A DNA stretch of 64,000 nucleotides from Actinomycetota bacterium (GCA_020636995.1 JACJWU010000003.1:248001-312000); one strand, 5' to 3'. Positions 1 through 10,256 are shown, counted from the first letter of the stretch. Notes: generated by a model not told the origin, from the sequence alone. Numbers and translations are program-made.

Positions 1-735
1 CTCGACAGTCGCGGCCGAGGCGTCGCCGCCTCGACCCGACCCGAGTCGCAGGAAGTCCAGCGGCTGCATGGTGATCGTCACCTCTGCGGAGGTGGCAGCC
101 ACCGGACGGCCGCGACCGTCCTCCGCCACCCCGATCCAGACGTCGATCCAGTCCGGGACCGTGAAATGCAGGACGTCGCCCGGCTGGGCTCCTGCCCGTT
201 TGACCCACACGAACCCGAGGCCGTCAGCGATCAACTGCGCCGTGACCCGGGCCCCTTGGTCGAGTTCCGGCGTCGGCAGGTCCAAAGCATCACGGATGTC
301 GAGGTCGTGCAGGAAGATGTCGAAACAGCGCATCCGCAACACGTGGCCCAAGGAACGCTCGATGCCCCCGACCCCGGTGATCCGCCGGTCGAGGTCCTGC
401 GGACCGGCCGTCAGTTGATCGGTGCGGGTCGCGATGGCGTCGGCGAGTTCGGCCCGCAGTTCTGCCGGCGTCCAGCCCCGCCGGTAGTCCACACCGATCT
501 CTGTGTAACGCGAGAACAGGTCGTCGGCGTGCGGCAGTGCGTCCCAGTCCGGCTCATGTGCGGGCAGCGGCTGCCCGCTCAACTCCACCTCGAGGGCCGC
601 CACGTGCGCCACGATGTCGCCGATGGTCCATCCGGGCAGCAGTGAGGCGCGCGCGAAGTCGTCGTCCGGGACCTGGGCCACCGTCTGCCGGAAGGCCTCA
701 CTGACCTGCAGCCACGCGTTCACAAGAGGGTTCAT
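1..735 (-). CDS. Maleylpyruvate isomerase family mycothiol-dependent enzyme (partial, 3' end off window)
   Basis: The minus-strand frame is open from an ATG at 735 to the left edge (245 codons, no stop), so the C-terminus is missing. The N-terminus has the DinB/MDMPI-fold signature: an amphipathic helix followed by LLPGWTIGDIVAHVAALE, with the conserved metal-ligand-type His at about residue 44. Later come the helical segment with FLHDLDIRDAL and an SCP2-like C-terminal part beginning near FTVPDWIDVWIGV. Family members are thiol- or mycothiol-dependent transferases and isomerases, and the substrate of this one cannot be told from sequence. A TACATT hexamer (742-747) lies 6 nt before the ATG, which suggests a leaderless start. 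It diverges from the nitrilase gene. Confidence 0.85.
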   Translation of the reverse strand, partial: MNPLVNAWLQVSEAFRQTVAQVPDDDFARASLLPGWTIGDIVAHVAALEVELSGQPLPAHEPDWDALPHADDLFSRYTEIGVDYRRGWTPAELRAELADAIATRTDQLTAGPQDLDRRITGVGGIERSLGHVLRMRCFDIFLHDLDIRDALDLPTPELDQGARVTAQLIADGLGFVWVKRAGAQPGDVLHFTVPDWIDVWIGVAEDGRGRPVAATSAEVTITMQPLDFLRLGSGRGGDASAATVE

Positions 736-817
736 GTCGGCAATGTAGCCCCGACCGCCGATCGAGCGACAACAACGTCGCACTCGCGGGTGACGGCGCA
801 GCGACTACCCTGTGCCC

Positions 818-1570
818 ATGACCCGTGTCGCCGCGGTACAACTCACCCTCGCAGACGAGGAGGACCCCGCCGCGCGCCGCCATCGAGTGAGCAGGCTCGT
901 TGCCGGGATCGATGCCGATCTCATACTGCTGCCGGAACTGTGGGAGGTCGGTCCGTTCGCGGTCGCCGAGAACATCGATCACGCGGTCCCGCTGGACACC
1001 TGGGTCCGGCACATGTCCGACCTCGCGCCCGGCCGTACGCTGCACGCCGGCTCGTTCCTCGAGCGTGACGGCGACGATCTGTACAACACCTCGGTCGTGT
1101 TCGGCCCGGACGGCGAGGTCCTGGCGACGTACCGGAAGATCCACCTGTTCGGCTTCGACACCGGCGAGGCGGTCACCTTGTCGGCGGGCAACGAGGTCGT
1201 CACGCTGGAGACGCCACTGGGCACCACCGGGTTGGCCACCTGCTACGACCTGCGTTTCCCGGAGATGTTCCGCGAGTTGACCTACGCCGGGGCCACTGCC
1301 GTGCTCGTCCCGACCGGCTGGCCGGCCGCCCGCATCGGGCACTGGGATCTGCTGACCGCGGCCCGGGCCACGGAGAACCAGATGTGGCTGATCGGCGCCA
1401 ATTCGGCAGGGATCAGCAACGGCACACCGATGGGCGGACACACGCTCGTCGCCGATCCGTGGGGCGAGGTGTCGCTGTCCGACGCGGAGGTGTTGCTGAT
1501 GGATCTCGACCCGCAGCGCCCAGCCGCGGTCCGGGCCGACTTCCCGGTCCTGCGCGACAGGCGACTCTAG
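818..1570 (+). CDS. Carbon-nitrogen hydrolase (nitrilase superfamily)
   Basis: This is a 250-residue single-domain nitrilase-superfamily amidase. The catalytic triad is visible: Glu40 in LILLPELWEVG, Lys107 in TYRKIHLFGFD and Cys142 in GLATCYDLRFPEMFR. The GFDTG segment after the Lys and the DLRFPE after the Cys resemble omega-amidase/Nit2-like enzymes that hydrolyse small amides, but the substrate is not certain. I chose ATG 818 over the in-frame GTG at 812 because TACCCT (806-811) sits 6 nt before it, the spacing seen at other leaderless starts in this window. The stop overlaps the stop of the convergent DUF456 gene within a shared CTAG. Confidence 0.9.
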   Translation: MTRVAAVQLTLADEEDPAARRHRVSRLVAGIDADLILLPELWEVGPFAVAENIDHAVPLDTWVRHMSDLAPGRTLHAGSFLERDGDDLYNTSVVFGPDGEVLATYRKIHLFGFDTGEAVTLSAGNEVVTLETPLGTTGLATCYDLRFPEMFRELTYAGATAVLVPTGWPAARIGHWDLLTAARATENQMWLIGANSAGISNGTPMGGHTLVADPWGEVSLSDAEVLLMDLDPQRPAAVRADFPVLRDRRL

Positions 1571-2043
1571 AGCACCACCAGGGCGCCACCGGCCCACAGT
1601 GCAGCGGCGAGCAGACACGAGCCGAACTCGATCAGCACCGACCAGCCGGCCGACTTCATCGCCTGCACGGTGGTGGGCCATGCGTCCTTGAAGGTCTTGA
1701 GGCGGAAGGCCTCGGCCACGAACACGCCGGCGATGAACCCGATCACCAGTCCCACGACCGGGATCACGAAGAAGCCGACGACCGCCCCCACGCCACCGAC
1801 GACCAGCACCCAGTTGGGCACACCACTGGCCTTCATCTGCTTGCCGGGGATCAGGTACTTCAACAACTGACCCGCACCGATGATCGCCAGCGCCCCGATG
1901 GCGATCGCCCAGGCAGTTGTGCCGCCTGTGAGCACGGCCCAGACGATGATGGCGCCGGCCACCAACAGGGCACCAGGCAGGATGGGAACGATGGTGCCCG
2001 CGAGTCCGACCGCGATCGCCAACGCGATCCAGAGATCGGTCAT
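1567..2043 (-). CDS. DUF456 family integral membrane protein
   Basis: 158 residues, almost all hydrophobic, with about four to five membrane segments. The pattern is that of DUF456: an N-terminal TM segment ending in GTIVPILPGALLV (GxxxPxLPGxxL), then a pair of glycine-rich helices with the FVIPVVGLVIGFIAGVFVAE motif and a conserved amphipathic stretch with KTFKDAWPTTVQAMKSAG. The family has no established function. The ATG at 2043 is chosen because the longer frame upstream is Arg/Pro-rich and overlaps the divergent dehydrogenase. Its stop codon interleaves with the convergent nitrilase stop (CTAG, 1567-1570). Confidence 0.85.
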   Translation of the reverse strand: MTDLWIALAIAVGLAGTIVPILPGALLVAGAIIVWAVLTGGTTAWAIAIGALAIIGAGQLLKYLIPGKQMKASGVPNWVLVVGGVGAVVGFFVIPVVGLVIGFIAGVFVAEAFRLKTFKDAWPTTVQAMKSAGWSVLIEFGSCLLAAALWAGGALVVL

Positions 2044-2102
2044 GGGAACAACGCTTCGATCATGGGTACAAGGGTAGGGATAGCCACGTCGAGGAGGTCC
2101 AC

Positions 2103-3113
2103 ATGAGGGCGGTCGTCCAGGACAGGTACGGCGAACCCGCGGAGGTGCTGTCCGTGCAGGATGTGCCACGCCCCGTCGCCGGGGCCGGCGAAGTCCTGGT
2201 GCGGGTGCACGCATCGTCGGTACACGCCGACGTGTGGCACGCGGTCACCGGACAGCCGTACATCCTGCGGATCATGGGCTCCGGGCTGCGCGCGCCCAAG
2301 GTCGGCGTCCCCGGAACCGATCTGGCCGGGGTCGTCGAACAAGTGGGCCGCGACGTGACCGGGCTGACCGCGGGTCAGCGGGTCTTCGGCGAGGTGACAC
2401 CGACGAACCAATGGCGCAACGCCGGCGCCCTCGCGCAGTACGCTGCCGTCCCCGCCACCCGACTCTCGCCCATTCCCGAGGCGCTGAGCTTCGAAGGGGC
2501 CGCGGCTGTACCGACCCCGGCTCTGATCGCTCTGATGAACCTGCGCGACGAGGGCCGTGTGAAGCCCGGCCAGCGCGTGCTGGTCAACGGTGCCGGTGGG
2601 GGTGTCGGCGTGTACGCGGTGCAGTTGGCGAAGGCCCTCGGGGCTGAGGTCACCGCCGTCGATGCCGGACCCAAGTTGCCGCTGCTCAGCGAACTCGGCG
2701 CCGACCACGTGCTCGACTACACCACCGAGGACTTCACCGCGATGGGCACACGGTACGACATCGTCTTCGACGTGGTCTCACAACTGCCCTTCGCGCGGAT
2801 CCGGCAGGCACTGGAACCGGACGGCACGTTCGTGCTCATCGGGCACGACCAGTACGGACGGTCGGGTCACAGATGGTTGGGGAGCATGGGACGCATACTG
2901 CCCCTGCTGGCCAGCGCGCCCTTCCGGCGACAGATCCCCGGCATCCGGTCCGGTCCCGGACGTGAGCAGAACATGGCGACCTTGGTGGACATGCTCAGCG
3001 ACGGCAGGCTACGGCCGGTGGTGGACCGGACCTTCCCCTTGGACGAAGTACCGGCGGCGATCTCCTACCTGGCCAGCGGCGAGGCGGTCGGCAGGGTGGT
3101 GATCACCGTCTGA
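2103..3113 (+). CDS. Zinc-independent MDR-family NAD(P)-dependent oxidoreductase (quinone oxidoreductase-like)
   Basis: 336 residues with the full medium-chain dehydrogenase/reductase layout: a GroES-like N-terminal domain (GEVLVRVHASSVHADVWHA), then a Rossmann NADP-binding domain with VLVNGAGGGVGVYAVQLAK (GAGGGVG at 163-169). The four-Cys structural zinc loop is absent, which places it with quinone oxidoreductases and reticulon-4-interacting-like proteins rather than true alcohol dehydrogenases. A strong GAGGAGG ribosome-binding site ends about 4 nt before the ATG, so this gene is translated from a leadered mRNA. The stop (TGA) abuts the stop of the convergent gene at 3114. Confidence 0.88.
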   Translation: MRAVVQDRYGEPAEVLSVQDVPRPVAGAGEVLVRVHASSVHADVWHAVTGQPYILRIMGSGLRAPKVGVPGTDLAGVVEQVGRDVTGLTAGQRVFGEVTPTNQWRNAGALAQYAAVPATRLSPIPEALSFEGAAAVPTPALIALMNLRDEGRVKPGQRVLVNGAGGGVGVYAVQLAKALGAEVTAVDAGPKLPLLSELGADHVLDYTTEDFTAMGTRYDIVFDVVSQLPFARIRQALEPDGTFVLIGHDQYGRSGHRWLGSMGRILPLLASAPFRRQIPGIRSGPGREQNMATLVDMLSDGRLRPVVDRTFPLDEVPAAISYLASGEAVGRVVITV

Positions 3114-3563
3114 TCAGCGGTCGTTCAGTTTCTCGAAGGAGCCGAGCACCTGGTTGACGCCCTGCATGGACTTGTCGCGGTCGAGTTCCTCGGAGCCCTC
3201 GCCCACCATGCGCAGACCGTCGATCCCCTGTGCGAGCAGCTTCTTCGCCTGCGGGTCCTGGATCTCGTCCAGTCGCGGCTCGAGCTCGGCGGCGACCTCC
3301 TGAAGATGGCGACCCATGGCCTTCATCTTCCCGAACTGCAGTTTGGTCGCCATGTCCTGCAACTGCGCCATCTCGGCGGCGGCGTTGCCCAGGTCGGACT
3401 GGAGCTGGAAGATGTTCTGTTCATCCGTGGCGCCCGGTTCGAACGAGGGGGCGGTGTAGTTGGCGTACGAGGTCGTGGTGGCGAACATGTAGTTGTACGC
3501 GGCCGCACCTCCGAGCAGCAGGACGCCGAAGGCGACCAGCACGAGGAGGATGCGACGGCTCAT
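3114..3563 (-). CDS. Membrane-anchored coiled-coil protein of unknown function
   Basis: 149 residues. Residues 4-24 form one transmembrane or uncleaved signal segment (ILLVLVAFGVLLLGGAAAYN). It is followed by an extracytoplasmic part rich in Gln, Glu and Ala that should be helical (NIFQLQSDLGNAAAEMAQLQDMA), with no Cys or recognisable enzyme motif. I do not recognise a named family. A CACAAT hexamer lies 6 nt upstream of the ATG, compatible with leaderless transcription. It is the downstream neighbour of the VKOR gene on the same strand (36 nt away), so it could be a client or partner, but that is only proximity. Confidence 0.7.
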   Translation of the reverse strand: MSRRILLVLVAFGVLLLGGAAAYNYMFATTTSYANYTAPSFEPGATDEQNIFQLQSDLGNAAAEMAQLQDMATKLQFGKMKAMGRHLQEVAAELEPRLDEIQDPQAKKLLAQGIDGLRMVGEGSEELDRDKSMQGVNQVLGSFEKLNDR

Positions 3564-3599
3564 ACGGCCATTGTGCCCCTCATCGTCGGATTCGAAACC

Positions 3600-4208
3600 T
3601 CAGAACCAGATCCCGGAGACGAGCATTGCGGCGATGATGGCTCCCCATCCGACAACGATCAGCACGTCCCAGGAGCCCGTCGCCAATCGCGTGGCGAGAC
3701 GTTGTGGTCCCCCGGTGCCATGCGCGGCCACCATCCGGTTCGTCCCCACGACCGTGGTGAGGACTGCGGCCGCACACACCGTGCAGAAGGGGCACAGCGA
3801 GCCGATCGAGTAGGCGACCTCGAACATGTACCAGGTCAGGAACGCCGCGAAGAACACCGACAGGCCCAGCATCGCGGCGTGGAAACCGGCGACCAACCGG
3901 CCACCGGTGGCGACGACCGCCCCGGCAGTACCAAGGATCGCGAACATGATCACGCCGAGCAGCGCGTTGGGCGGGCCGAGGACGCTCGACTGCCACGCCA
4001 GCAGGACCGGGGTGCAACCGACGGTGGAACTGATGTCGCAGAACGATCCCGCGGCTGGATCCTTCAGCAACGCGATCTTGTCCACGACGGTGATCGAGCC
4101 GGACACGATGCCTATCGCACTGGCCACCATGACCAGCCACCCCCAGGGGCGGGCCGAACGCTCGACCGGTTCTGCCGGAGTGCTGTGGATCTGCTCGGTG
4201 ATGCTCAT
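3600..4208 (-). CDS. Vitamin K epoxide reductase (VKOR) family protein
   Basis: 202 residues with four to five transmembrane helices. It carries the four VKOR cysteines: the loop pair Cys57 and Cys65 (SFCDISSTVGC) and the quinone-proximal CPFC motif at Cys139 and Cys142, plus Cys145. Actinobacterial VKOR re-oxidises a periplasmic DsbA-like partner using menaquinone, so this protein probably drives disulfide formation outside the membrane. There is no fused thioredoxin domain, unlike many cyanobacterial homologues. The start at 4208 (MSITEQIH) is preferred. The longer frame upstream runs Arg/Ser-rich through the neighbouring dipeptidase gene and is a shadow. Confidence 0.92.
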   Translation of the reverse strand: MSITEQIHSTPAEPVERSARPWGWLVMVASAIGIVSGSITVVDKIALLKDPAAGSFCDISSTVGCTPVLLAWQSSVLGPPNALLGVIMFAILGTAGAVVATGGRLVAGFHAAMLGLSVFFAAFLTWYMFEVAYSIGSLCPFCTVCAAAVLTTVVGTNRMVAAHGTGGPQRLATRLATGSWDVLIVVGWGAIIAAMLVSGIWF

Positions 4209-4230
4209 GCGTGAAGTATCGGCCGGAACG

Positions 4231-5559
4231 TCACAAAACTCCAGAACCGAGATTCCGGATGAACAGCGCCTCGGCCAGGATCGCGCGCTGGAGTTCTGCG
4301 AGATCGACGCTCTCGTTGGGCGCGTGGATGCGTGCCAGCGGGTCCTGCGCGCCGAAGAGCAGGATCTCGGCGCCGGGGACAGCGGCCAGTAGCGAGTCGA
4401 CCAGCGGGATCGAACCTCCGGCACCGATCTCCTGGACGGGCGTGCCGTAGGCCTGGAGCATCGCCTCCCGGGCAGCGGCGTAGGCGGGGCCGGACGTGTC
4501 GACCCGTACGCCCTGGCCGACGACGTCGGGGGTGACGCTCACATGCACCCCCCACGGTGCGTGCGACTCGAGGTGGCGGATCAGCGCGTCGCGGGCGGCC
4601 ACCGCGTCGAGCCCCGGCGGCACACGCAAAGACACCCGGGCCTTCGCTTCCGGGATCACCGCGTTGACCGCGCCCTGTGTGGGCGGGGCGTCGATCCCGA
4701 CGACATTGACCACCGGCTTGCTGAACAGCCGCGAGGCGACACTTCCCGTGCCGATCAGCGGCTGGTCGGGGTCGACACCGGCGATGTCGCGGAAGTCCGC
4801 CTCGTCGACGTCCGCGCCGTCCCAGTCGAAACCGTCGATCCCCTCGATCACCGTCTCGCCGTCGGCGTCGCGCATGGTGGCCAGCAGCGTGATCAGTGCC
4901 ATCAGGGCATCCGGCGCTGGGCCGCCGAACATGCCGGAGTGCACCGCCCCGGCCAGCGTGCGGCATTCGACCGTCACCGCCCCCATTCCCCGCAGGGCGG
5001 TCGTGAACGCTGGTTGGCCCAGCCGGGCGTTGCCGACGTCGGCAACGACGATCGCGTCGGCGGCGAAGAGATCCGGGTGGCTGCGCGGATGATCGGTGAA
5101 CGGCCCACCCCACTCCTCCTCACCTTCCACGATCACCCGGAGCGTGCACGGCGGTCGGCCCTCGAACGCCCGCATCACCGCAGCGTGGATCACGACCCCG
5201 GACTTGTCGTCCGCCGCGCCCCGTCCGTACAGTCGTCCATCGCGCTCGGACGGCTCGAACGGCGGGCTGTCCCACAGCGACACGTCCCCTGCGGGCTGCA
5301 CGTCGTAGTGGGCATACAGCAGGACCGTCGGGCTGCCGGGCGGTCCCGGTGCTTCGGCGAGCACTGCCGGCTTGCCGCCGTCGATGTCCAGTCGCTGTAC
5401 CTGGGGGAAGCCCGCGGCGCGGTAGATGTCGATGACCTTCTGGCAGGCGCGGTCGATCTGCTCGTCCGGGAAGCCGGGGAACGCACACCCGGGGATCCGA
5501 ACGAGCTCCTCGAGGTCGGCACGGGCCTGTGCGAAGTCGGCGGCGACGCGTTGTCTCAT
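4231..5559 (-). CDS. M20 family metallo-dipeptidase
   Basis: 442 residues, a normal length for M20 dipeptidases of the carnosinase/DUG1 type. The dinuclear zinc-site residues are visible: His84 and Asp86 in LLYAHYDVQPAG, the bridging Asp near 118 in GRGAADDKSG, and the general-base/ligand pair near Glu148-Glu149 in VIVEGEEEWGG. A dimerisation-domain insert follows (AVHSGMFGG). It should hydrolyse dipeptides or other small amides in the cytoplasm. The start is the ATG at 5559 (MRQRVAADFAQ), since the upstream extension overlaps the enoyl-CoA hydratase. It lies 56 nt downstream of that gene on the same strand and may be its distal co-transcribed gene, though it has no obvious part in the acyl-CoA pathway. 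Confidence 0.9.
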   Translation of the reverse strand: MRQRVAADFAQARADLEELVRIPGCAFPGFPDEQIDRACQKVIDIYRAAGFPQVQRLDIDGGKPAVLAEAPGPPGSPTVLLYAHYDVQPAGDVSLWDSPPFEPSERDGRLYGRGAADDKSGVVIHAAVMRAFEGRPPCTLRVIVEGEEEWGGPFTDHPRSHPDLFAADAIVVADVGNARLGQPAFTTALRGMGAVTVECRTLAGAVHSGMFGGPAPDALMALITLLATMRDADGETVIEGIDGFDWDGADVDEADFRDIAGVDPDQPLIGTGSVASRLFSKPVVNVVGIDAPPTQGAVNAVIPEAKARVSLRVPPGLDAVAARDALIRHLESHAPWGVHVSVTPDVVGQGVRVDTSGPAYAAAREAMLQAYGTPVQEIGAGGSIPLVDSLLAAVPGAEILLFGAQDPLARIHAPNESVDLAELQRAILAEALFIRNLGSGVL

Positions 5560-5615
5560 GGGCTCAGTCTGCCGGGCGAACGGCCGTTGGATGGGGCTCA
5601 GGTCGCCAACGGCAG

Positions 5616-6379
5616 CTACTCCGCCGATACCCAGGGCGCCGGCTGCTTCGATAAGAACGCCATCATCCCCGCCTTGGCCTCGTCGCTGTTGAACATGTGG
5701 GCGGAGACCTCGGCCGTCCACGCGAAGGCCTCGGTGCGAGGCATCCCCGGCACGCGACGCAGCAGGTTCTTCGTCGCGGCCAATGCTTGCGGTCCGCCCT
5801 TCGCCAGTGCGTCGACGAGGGCGGCCACCGCGGCATCCACTTCGTCGGCGGGCACGGCCTTGTTGATCAACCCGGCCTGCGCCACGCGCGCCGCGGGCAC
5901 CCGCTCGCCGAGCAACAACAGCTCGATCCCGTCGCGACGGTTCATCCGGTCCAGACACACCACCGAGATCACCGCGGGAGCCACGCCCACCCGCACCTCG
6001 GAGAACGCGAAGTGCACGTCCTCACTGGCCACCGCGAAGTCACACGCGGCGACCAATCCGTTTCCGCCGCCGGCGACGTGACCCTCCACCTTGGCGATCG
6101 TCGGCTTGGGGCAGTCCAGCAGGTTCTCCAGCACTGCCACCAACGCCATCGGACCTTGCGCGGTGAAGGACTCCGCGTCGGCACTCGACGCTCCCTTCAG
6201 GTCCGCACCGGCGCAGAAGGCCCGGCCCTCCGCAGCGAGCACCACAACCCGCACCGCCGGATCCTCACCAGCACGCAGGAGCCCGTCGGACAGCGCGGCC
6301 ATCGTGTCGGCGTCCAGAACGTTGCGCGCGTCCGGCTTGTCCAGTGTGAGGGTGGCGACGCCGTCAGCGACCTCGTACC

Positions 6380-6383
<4 letters not shown>
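5616..6383 (-). CDS. Enoyl-CoA hydratase/isomerase (crotonase family), acyl-CoA regulon
   Basis: 255 residues from a GTG start at 6383, which overlaps the stop of the upstream acyl-CoA dehydrogenase as GTGA, implying translational coupling. Crotonase features are the oxyanion-hole segments FCAGADLKG (near residue 60) and GHVAGGGNGL (near 105), plus FAFSEVRVG. The Glu equivalent to rat hydratase Glu164 is present (Glu129), but the position of Glu144 appears to be Gly109. One-Glu crotonases include methylglutaconyl-, isohexenylglutaconyl- and other specialised hydratases, so with the biotin carboxylase genes nearby it may act on a 3-methylglutaconyl- or isohexenylglutaconyl-type CoA ester. That assignment is inference. 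Confidence 0.9.
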
Positions 6384-7528
<1,145 letters not shown>

Positions 7529-7532
7529 GAAC

Positions 7533-7548
7533 TTGACGCTAGTGTCAA
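7533..7548 (-). promoter_or_regulatory. Operator copy 1 overlapping a leaderless promoter (acyl-CoA dehydrogenase)
   Basis: On the minus strand the site reads TTGACACTAGCGTCAA. It is symmetric about CTAG except for one mismatched pair. It includes a TAGCGT -10 hexamer placed 7 nt before the ATG at 7528. The same 16 bp occurs at 10257, 12256 and 18937 with identical geometry. A repressor bound here would cover the -10 region and the transcription start. Confidence 0.88.
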
Positions 7549-7592
7549 CTTTGCGCCGGGTCAAGGGGCGGGCAGGCTGGAACCCCGGCGGT

Positions 7593-7718
7593 CCACGGGC
7601 ATTTGTGACGAAGGTGCGACGCCCCCGACCCCCTTTGTTGCGAAGTTGCGGGGTCCCGCGTCCCACGACCCCGCACCTTCGTCACAATCCCGTGGTGCCC
7701 CCTCGCAACAACGTCACA
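7593..7718. repeat. Intergenic inverted-repeat element, word TTTGTGACGAAGGTGCG
   Basis: This lies in the gap between the acyl-CoA dehydrogenase start and the TetR stop. Arms CCACGGG and TTTGTGACGAAGGTGCG (7593-7618) are repeated as the reverse complement at 7671-7693. A second, related pair is TTTGTTGCGAAGTTGCG near 7633 and its inverted counterpart (GCAACAACGTCACAAAG) near 7705. It could form a long hairpin and act as a terminator for tetR, or be a dispersed REP-like element. No coding potential was seen. Confidence 0.7.
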
Positions 7719-7748
7719 AAGACCCCCGCGGGCCGGGCGGCGGCGCTG

Positions 7749-8330
7749 TCAGGCGACCGGACCCAGCCCCAGCGCATTGACCCACAGACTGGTCAACGTG
7801 CGGTTGATGTCGTCGGTCACCGGCCGTTGCCAGTAGCGCGAGAATCCCTCCACCATCGCGCACAGCGCCGTCGCGGTCACGTCGGCGGGCAGGTCGGCGG
7901 AGACTCGCCCCTGCTCCTGCAACCGGCGAAGGGCTGCGGTGACCCGCAGGTGGTAGCGACGCCGGAACTCATCGAGGCGGGCACCGAGTTCCGGACTCGT
8001 CACCGCCGCCTGCTCGATGACCTGCAACAACCGGTGGTTGTCCCGGTAGGCCTGCAGGTATCGCTGATTGGCCTCCGCGATCCGCGCCATCGGGTCCTTG
8101 GCCGAGGTCCGCAGGTCGTCCTGCAGTTCCACCAGCAACTCGTCGATCACCTGCCCGAGGATCTCCTCCTTGGACTCGAAGTAGGTGTAGACGGTGCCGT
8201 GGGACACGCCTGCGGCATCGGCGATGTCGTTCATCCGGCAATCGTCGAAGCCGCGTTGCTCGAAGGCCTCACGCGCCGCCTGCAGCAAAGCCGTGCGGGT
8301 GCGGCGCCCCCGCTCGGTGCGTGGATTCAC
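7749..8330 (-). CDS. TetR family transcriptional regulator of the acyl-CoA regulon
   Basis: 193 residues. The N-terminal helix-turn-helix is typical TetR (MNDIADAAGVSHGTVYTYF near residues 32-52, then ESKEEIL), followed by a helical ligand-binding domain. The GTG start at 8330 overlaps the TGA of the upstream AtuA-like gene (GTGA), so the regulator is co-transcribed with it from the promoter that carries operator copy 2 and should be autoregulated. Its location among four genes sharing the TTGACACTAGCGTCAA palindrome makes it the best candidate for the protein binding those sites. The effector is probably an acyl-CoA intermediate. That is inference by analogy with AtuR and other acyl-CoA-sensing TetR proteins. 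Confidence 0.9.
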   Translation of the reverse strand: MNPRTERGRRTRTALLQAAREAFEQRGFDDCRMNDIADAAGVSHGTVYTYFESKEEILGQVIDELLVELQDDLRTSAKDPMARIAEANQRYLQAYRDNHRLLQVIEQAAVTSPELGARLDEFRRRYHLRVTAALRRLQEQGRVSADLPADVTATALCAMVEGFSRYWQRPVTDDINRTLTSLWVNALGLGPVA

Positions 8331-10252
8331 AGCAGCGCCTCGGGCACATCGATCCAGACCGCCCGCAGTTGCTCCGCCAGGCCCTTGGCCTGGGGGTCAC
8401 TGCGAGTCGTTTCCGAGACCCCGCGCCCCAGCAGTCCCTTGACCACGACGTTGATCGCCCGCAGCGGCGGGAAGTAGTGGATCTCCACCGGCAGCGTGGC
8501 CGCCTCCGGCAGCATCTGTGCCAGACGCTCGCGGGTGAGGAAGTCGCACAGCCACTCGTAGCGGGCGTCGGCGAGTTCGACCGCCTCCGCATCCACATCG
8601 AGATCGACGTCGGCCGCCCAGACCTCCGCGGTGTCGTGCTGGGCGTCCACCTCCGGTGCGGTCAGGGCATCCGCCTCCTGCCACGCAAGCGCGACCGCCG
8701 CGTCCTCAGCCGGGTGGCGCACCCACAGCCCCACGTTGGCGTTGCCGCCCTTGTCACCACTGCGCGCCCCCACGAAGGTGCCGAAGCGCCGGCGGGTGAA
8801 CGGACCGGCGATGATCGGCTCCTGCGGCGGCGACGGCAGATCCGCCTTCGCGATCGGCGGGCCGGTCAAGGGTTTGCCGCCCACGACCTCGGCCACCTGC
8901 TCGCCGTCGATCTCCACGATCACCGGCACATCGTCGAGGGCCACCGTCGAGGGCCAGTACACGCCGTACGGTGAACCATCTGATGGCGGTGCGGTCGGGA
9001 ACATCCCCGGGTACGAGGCCAGCGCGGACTCCACTGCCGGCCGCGTGAACGCCTTGCCCACCTTCTTCGGGTCGTCGTCCTTGGCGGTGATCACCAGTCG
9101 CCCCTGGGCACTTGCCACATCCCGGGGGTCGTCGCTGGCCGGGGGTAGGTAGTCCACCGACAGTTCACGCACGGACAGCCGCGAACGGGCACCGAGTTCC
9201 TCGGGCGACAGCACCTTGGCCTCCGCCAACCCGACCCCGCAGATCGTCCGCACCGCGATGTCGGCCTTCTCCGCCGTGTCGGCCCCGGTGAGGACCAGGG
9301 TCATGGAGTTGCGGAACCCGCCGAGGTAGTTGATCGCCACCTTGAGTGTCTCCGGGGCACCCTCGCCGCGCACGCCCGACAACCGCACCCGGTCCTTGCC
9401 GACCTGGTCGATCTCGATGGTGTCGAAGCGCCCCGTGACATCGGGGTTGAGGTAGCGCTCATCGCCGACCTCGTAGAGAAGTTGCGCGGTGACCGTGCCT
9501 GGGCTGACCAGGCCGCCCGTGTTCGGGTGCTTGGTGATCACGCTCGTGCCATCGGCCGCGAGCTCGGCGATCGGGAAGCCCACGTGCTCGAGACCCGGCA
9601 CCTCCCGGAAGAAGGCGTAGTTGCCCCCCGATGCCTGCGCGCCACACTCGATCACGTGGCCCGCCACGAGCGCGCCTGCCAGCGCGTCGAGGCTGTCCGG
9701 GGAATCCAGGTCCCAGCCGTGCCACCAGGCCGCCGGACCGATCACCAGGGCCGCGTCGGTGACCCGGCCCGTGACCACGACATCCGCACCGGCATCCAAC
9801 GCTGCCACGATCCCCCTGGCGCCGAGGTACGCGTTGGCGCTCAGAGGATGGCCGGTGAACGGTTCGCCGGTGTCCAGGTTGATCCACTCGCCGCCGACCT
9901 CGCCGAAACGGGAGAGGAGGTCGTCGCCGGAGACCGACGCGACTTTCGCTCCGGTGCCGAGGTCGCGGATCGCCTGAGCAGCAGCCACCGGGTCCAGCCC
10001 GCCGGCGTTGCTGACGACCTTGATGCCCTTCTCCAGGCACGTCGGGAGGACCTGTTCCATCTGCTGCTGGAAGGTCCGCGCATAGCCGGTACCGTGCTTC
10101 ATCTTCTGACGGGCCAGCAGCAGCATCGTGAGTTCCGCGAGCCAGTCGCCGGTCAGGACATCGATCGGCCCGCCCTCGACCATCTCCTGTGCGGCGGCGA
10201 GCCGGTCGCCGAAGAACCCGGAACAGTTTGCGATGCGAACGGGACGCTTCAT
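8327..10252 (-). CDS. AtuA family (DUF1446) acyclic terpene utilization-type protein
   Basis: 641 residues, full length for the AtuA/DUF1446 family. Characteristic segments are IANCSGFFGDR at the N-terminus, DVLTGDWLAELTM, VVSNAGGLDP, VVVTGRVTDAALVIGP and, in the C-terminal AtuA domain, GARSGDKGGNANVGLW. The biochemical role is unknown. It is encoded by the atu (citronellol/geraniol) cluster of Pseudomonas and often sits beside biotin-dependent acyl-CoA carboxylases. Here it leads an operon with tetR. The ATG at 10252 is 4 nt from operator copy 2 and 7 nt from the TAGCGT -10. Confidence 0.9.
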   Translation of the reverse strand: MKRPVRIANCSGFFGDRLAAAQEMVEGGPIDVLTGDWLAELTMLLLARQKMKHGTGYARTFQQQMEQVLPTCLEKGIKVVSNAGGLDPVAAAQAIRDLGTGAKVASVSGDDLLSRFGEVGGEWINLDTGEPFTGHPLSANAYLGARGIVAALDAGADVVVTGRVTDAALVIGPAAWWHGWDLDSPDSLDALAGALVAGHVIECGAQASGGNYAFFREVPGLEHVGFPIAELAADGTSVITKHPNTGGLVSPGTVTAQLLYEVGDERYLNPDVTGRFDTIEIDQVGKDRVRLSGVRGEGAPETLKVAINYLGGFRNSMTLVLTGADTAEKADIAVRTICGVGLAEAKVLSPEELGARSRLSVRELSVDYLPPASDDPRDVASAQGRLVITAKDDDPKKVGKAFTRPAVESALASYPGMFPTAPPSDGSPYGVYWPSTVALDDVPVIVEIDGEQVAEVVGGKPLTGPPIAKADLPSPPQEPIIAGPFTRRRFGTFVGARSGDKGGNANVGLWVRHPAEDAAVALAWQEADALTAPEVDAQHDTAEVWAADVDLDVDAEAVELADARYEWLCDFLTRERLAQMLPEAATLPVEIHYFPPLRAINVVVKGLLGRGVSETTRSDPQAKGLAEQLRAVWIDVPEALL

Positions 10253-10256
10253 GAAC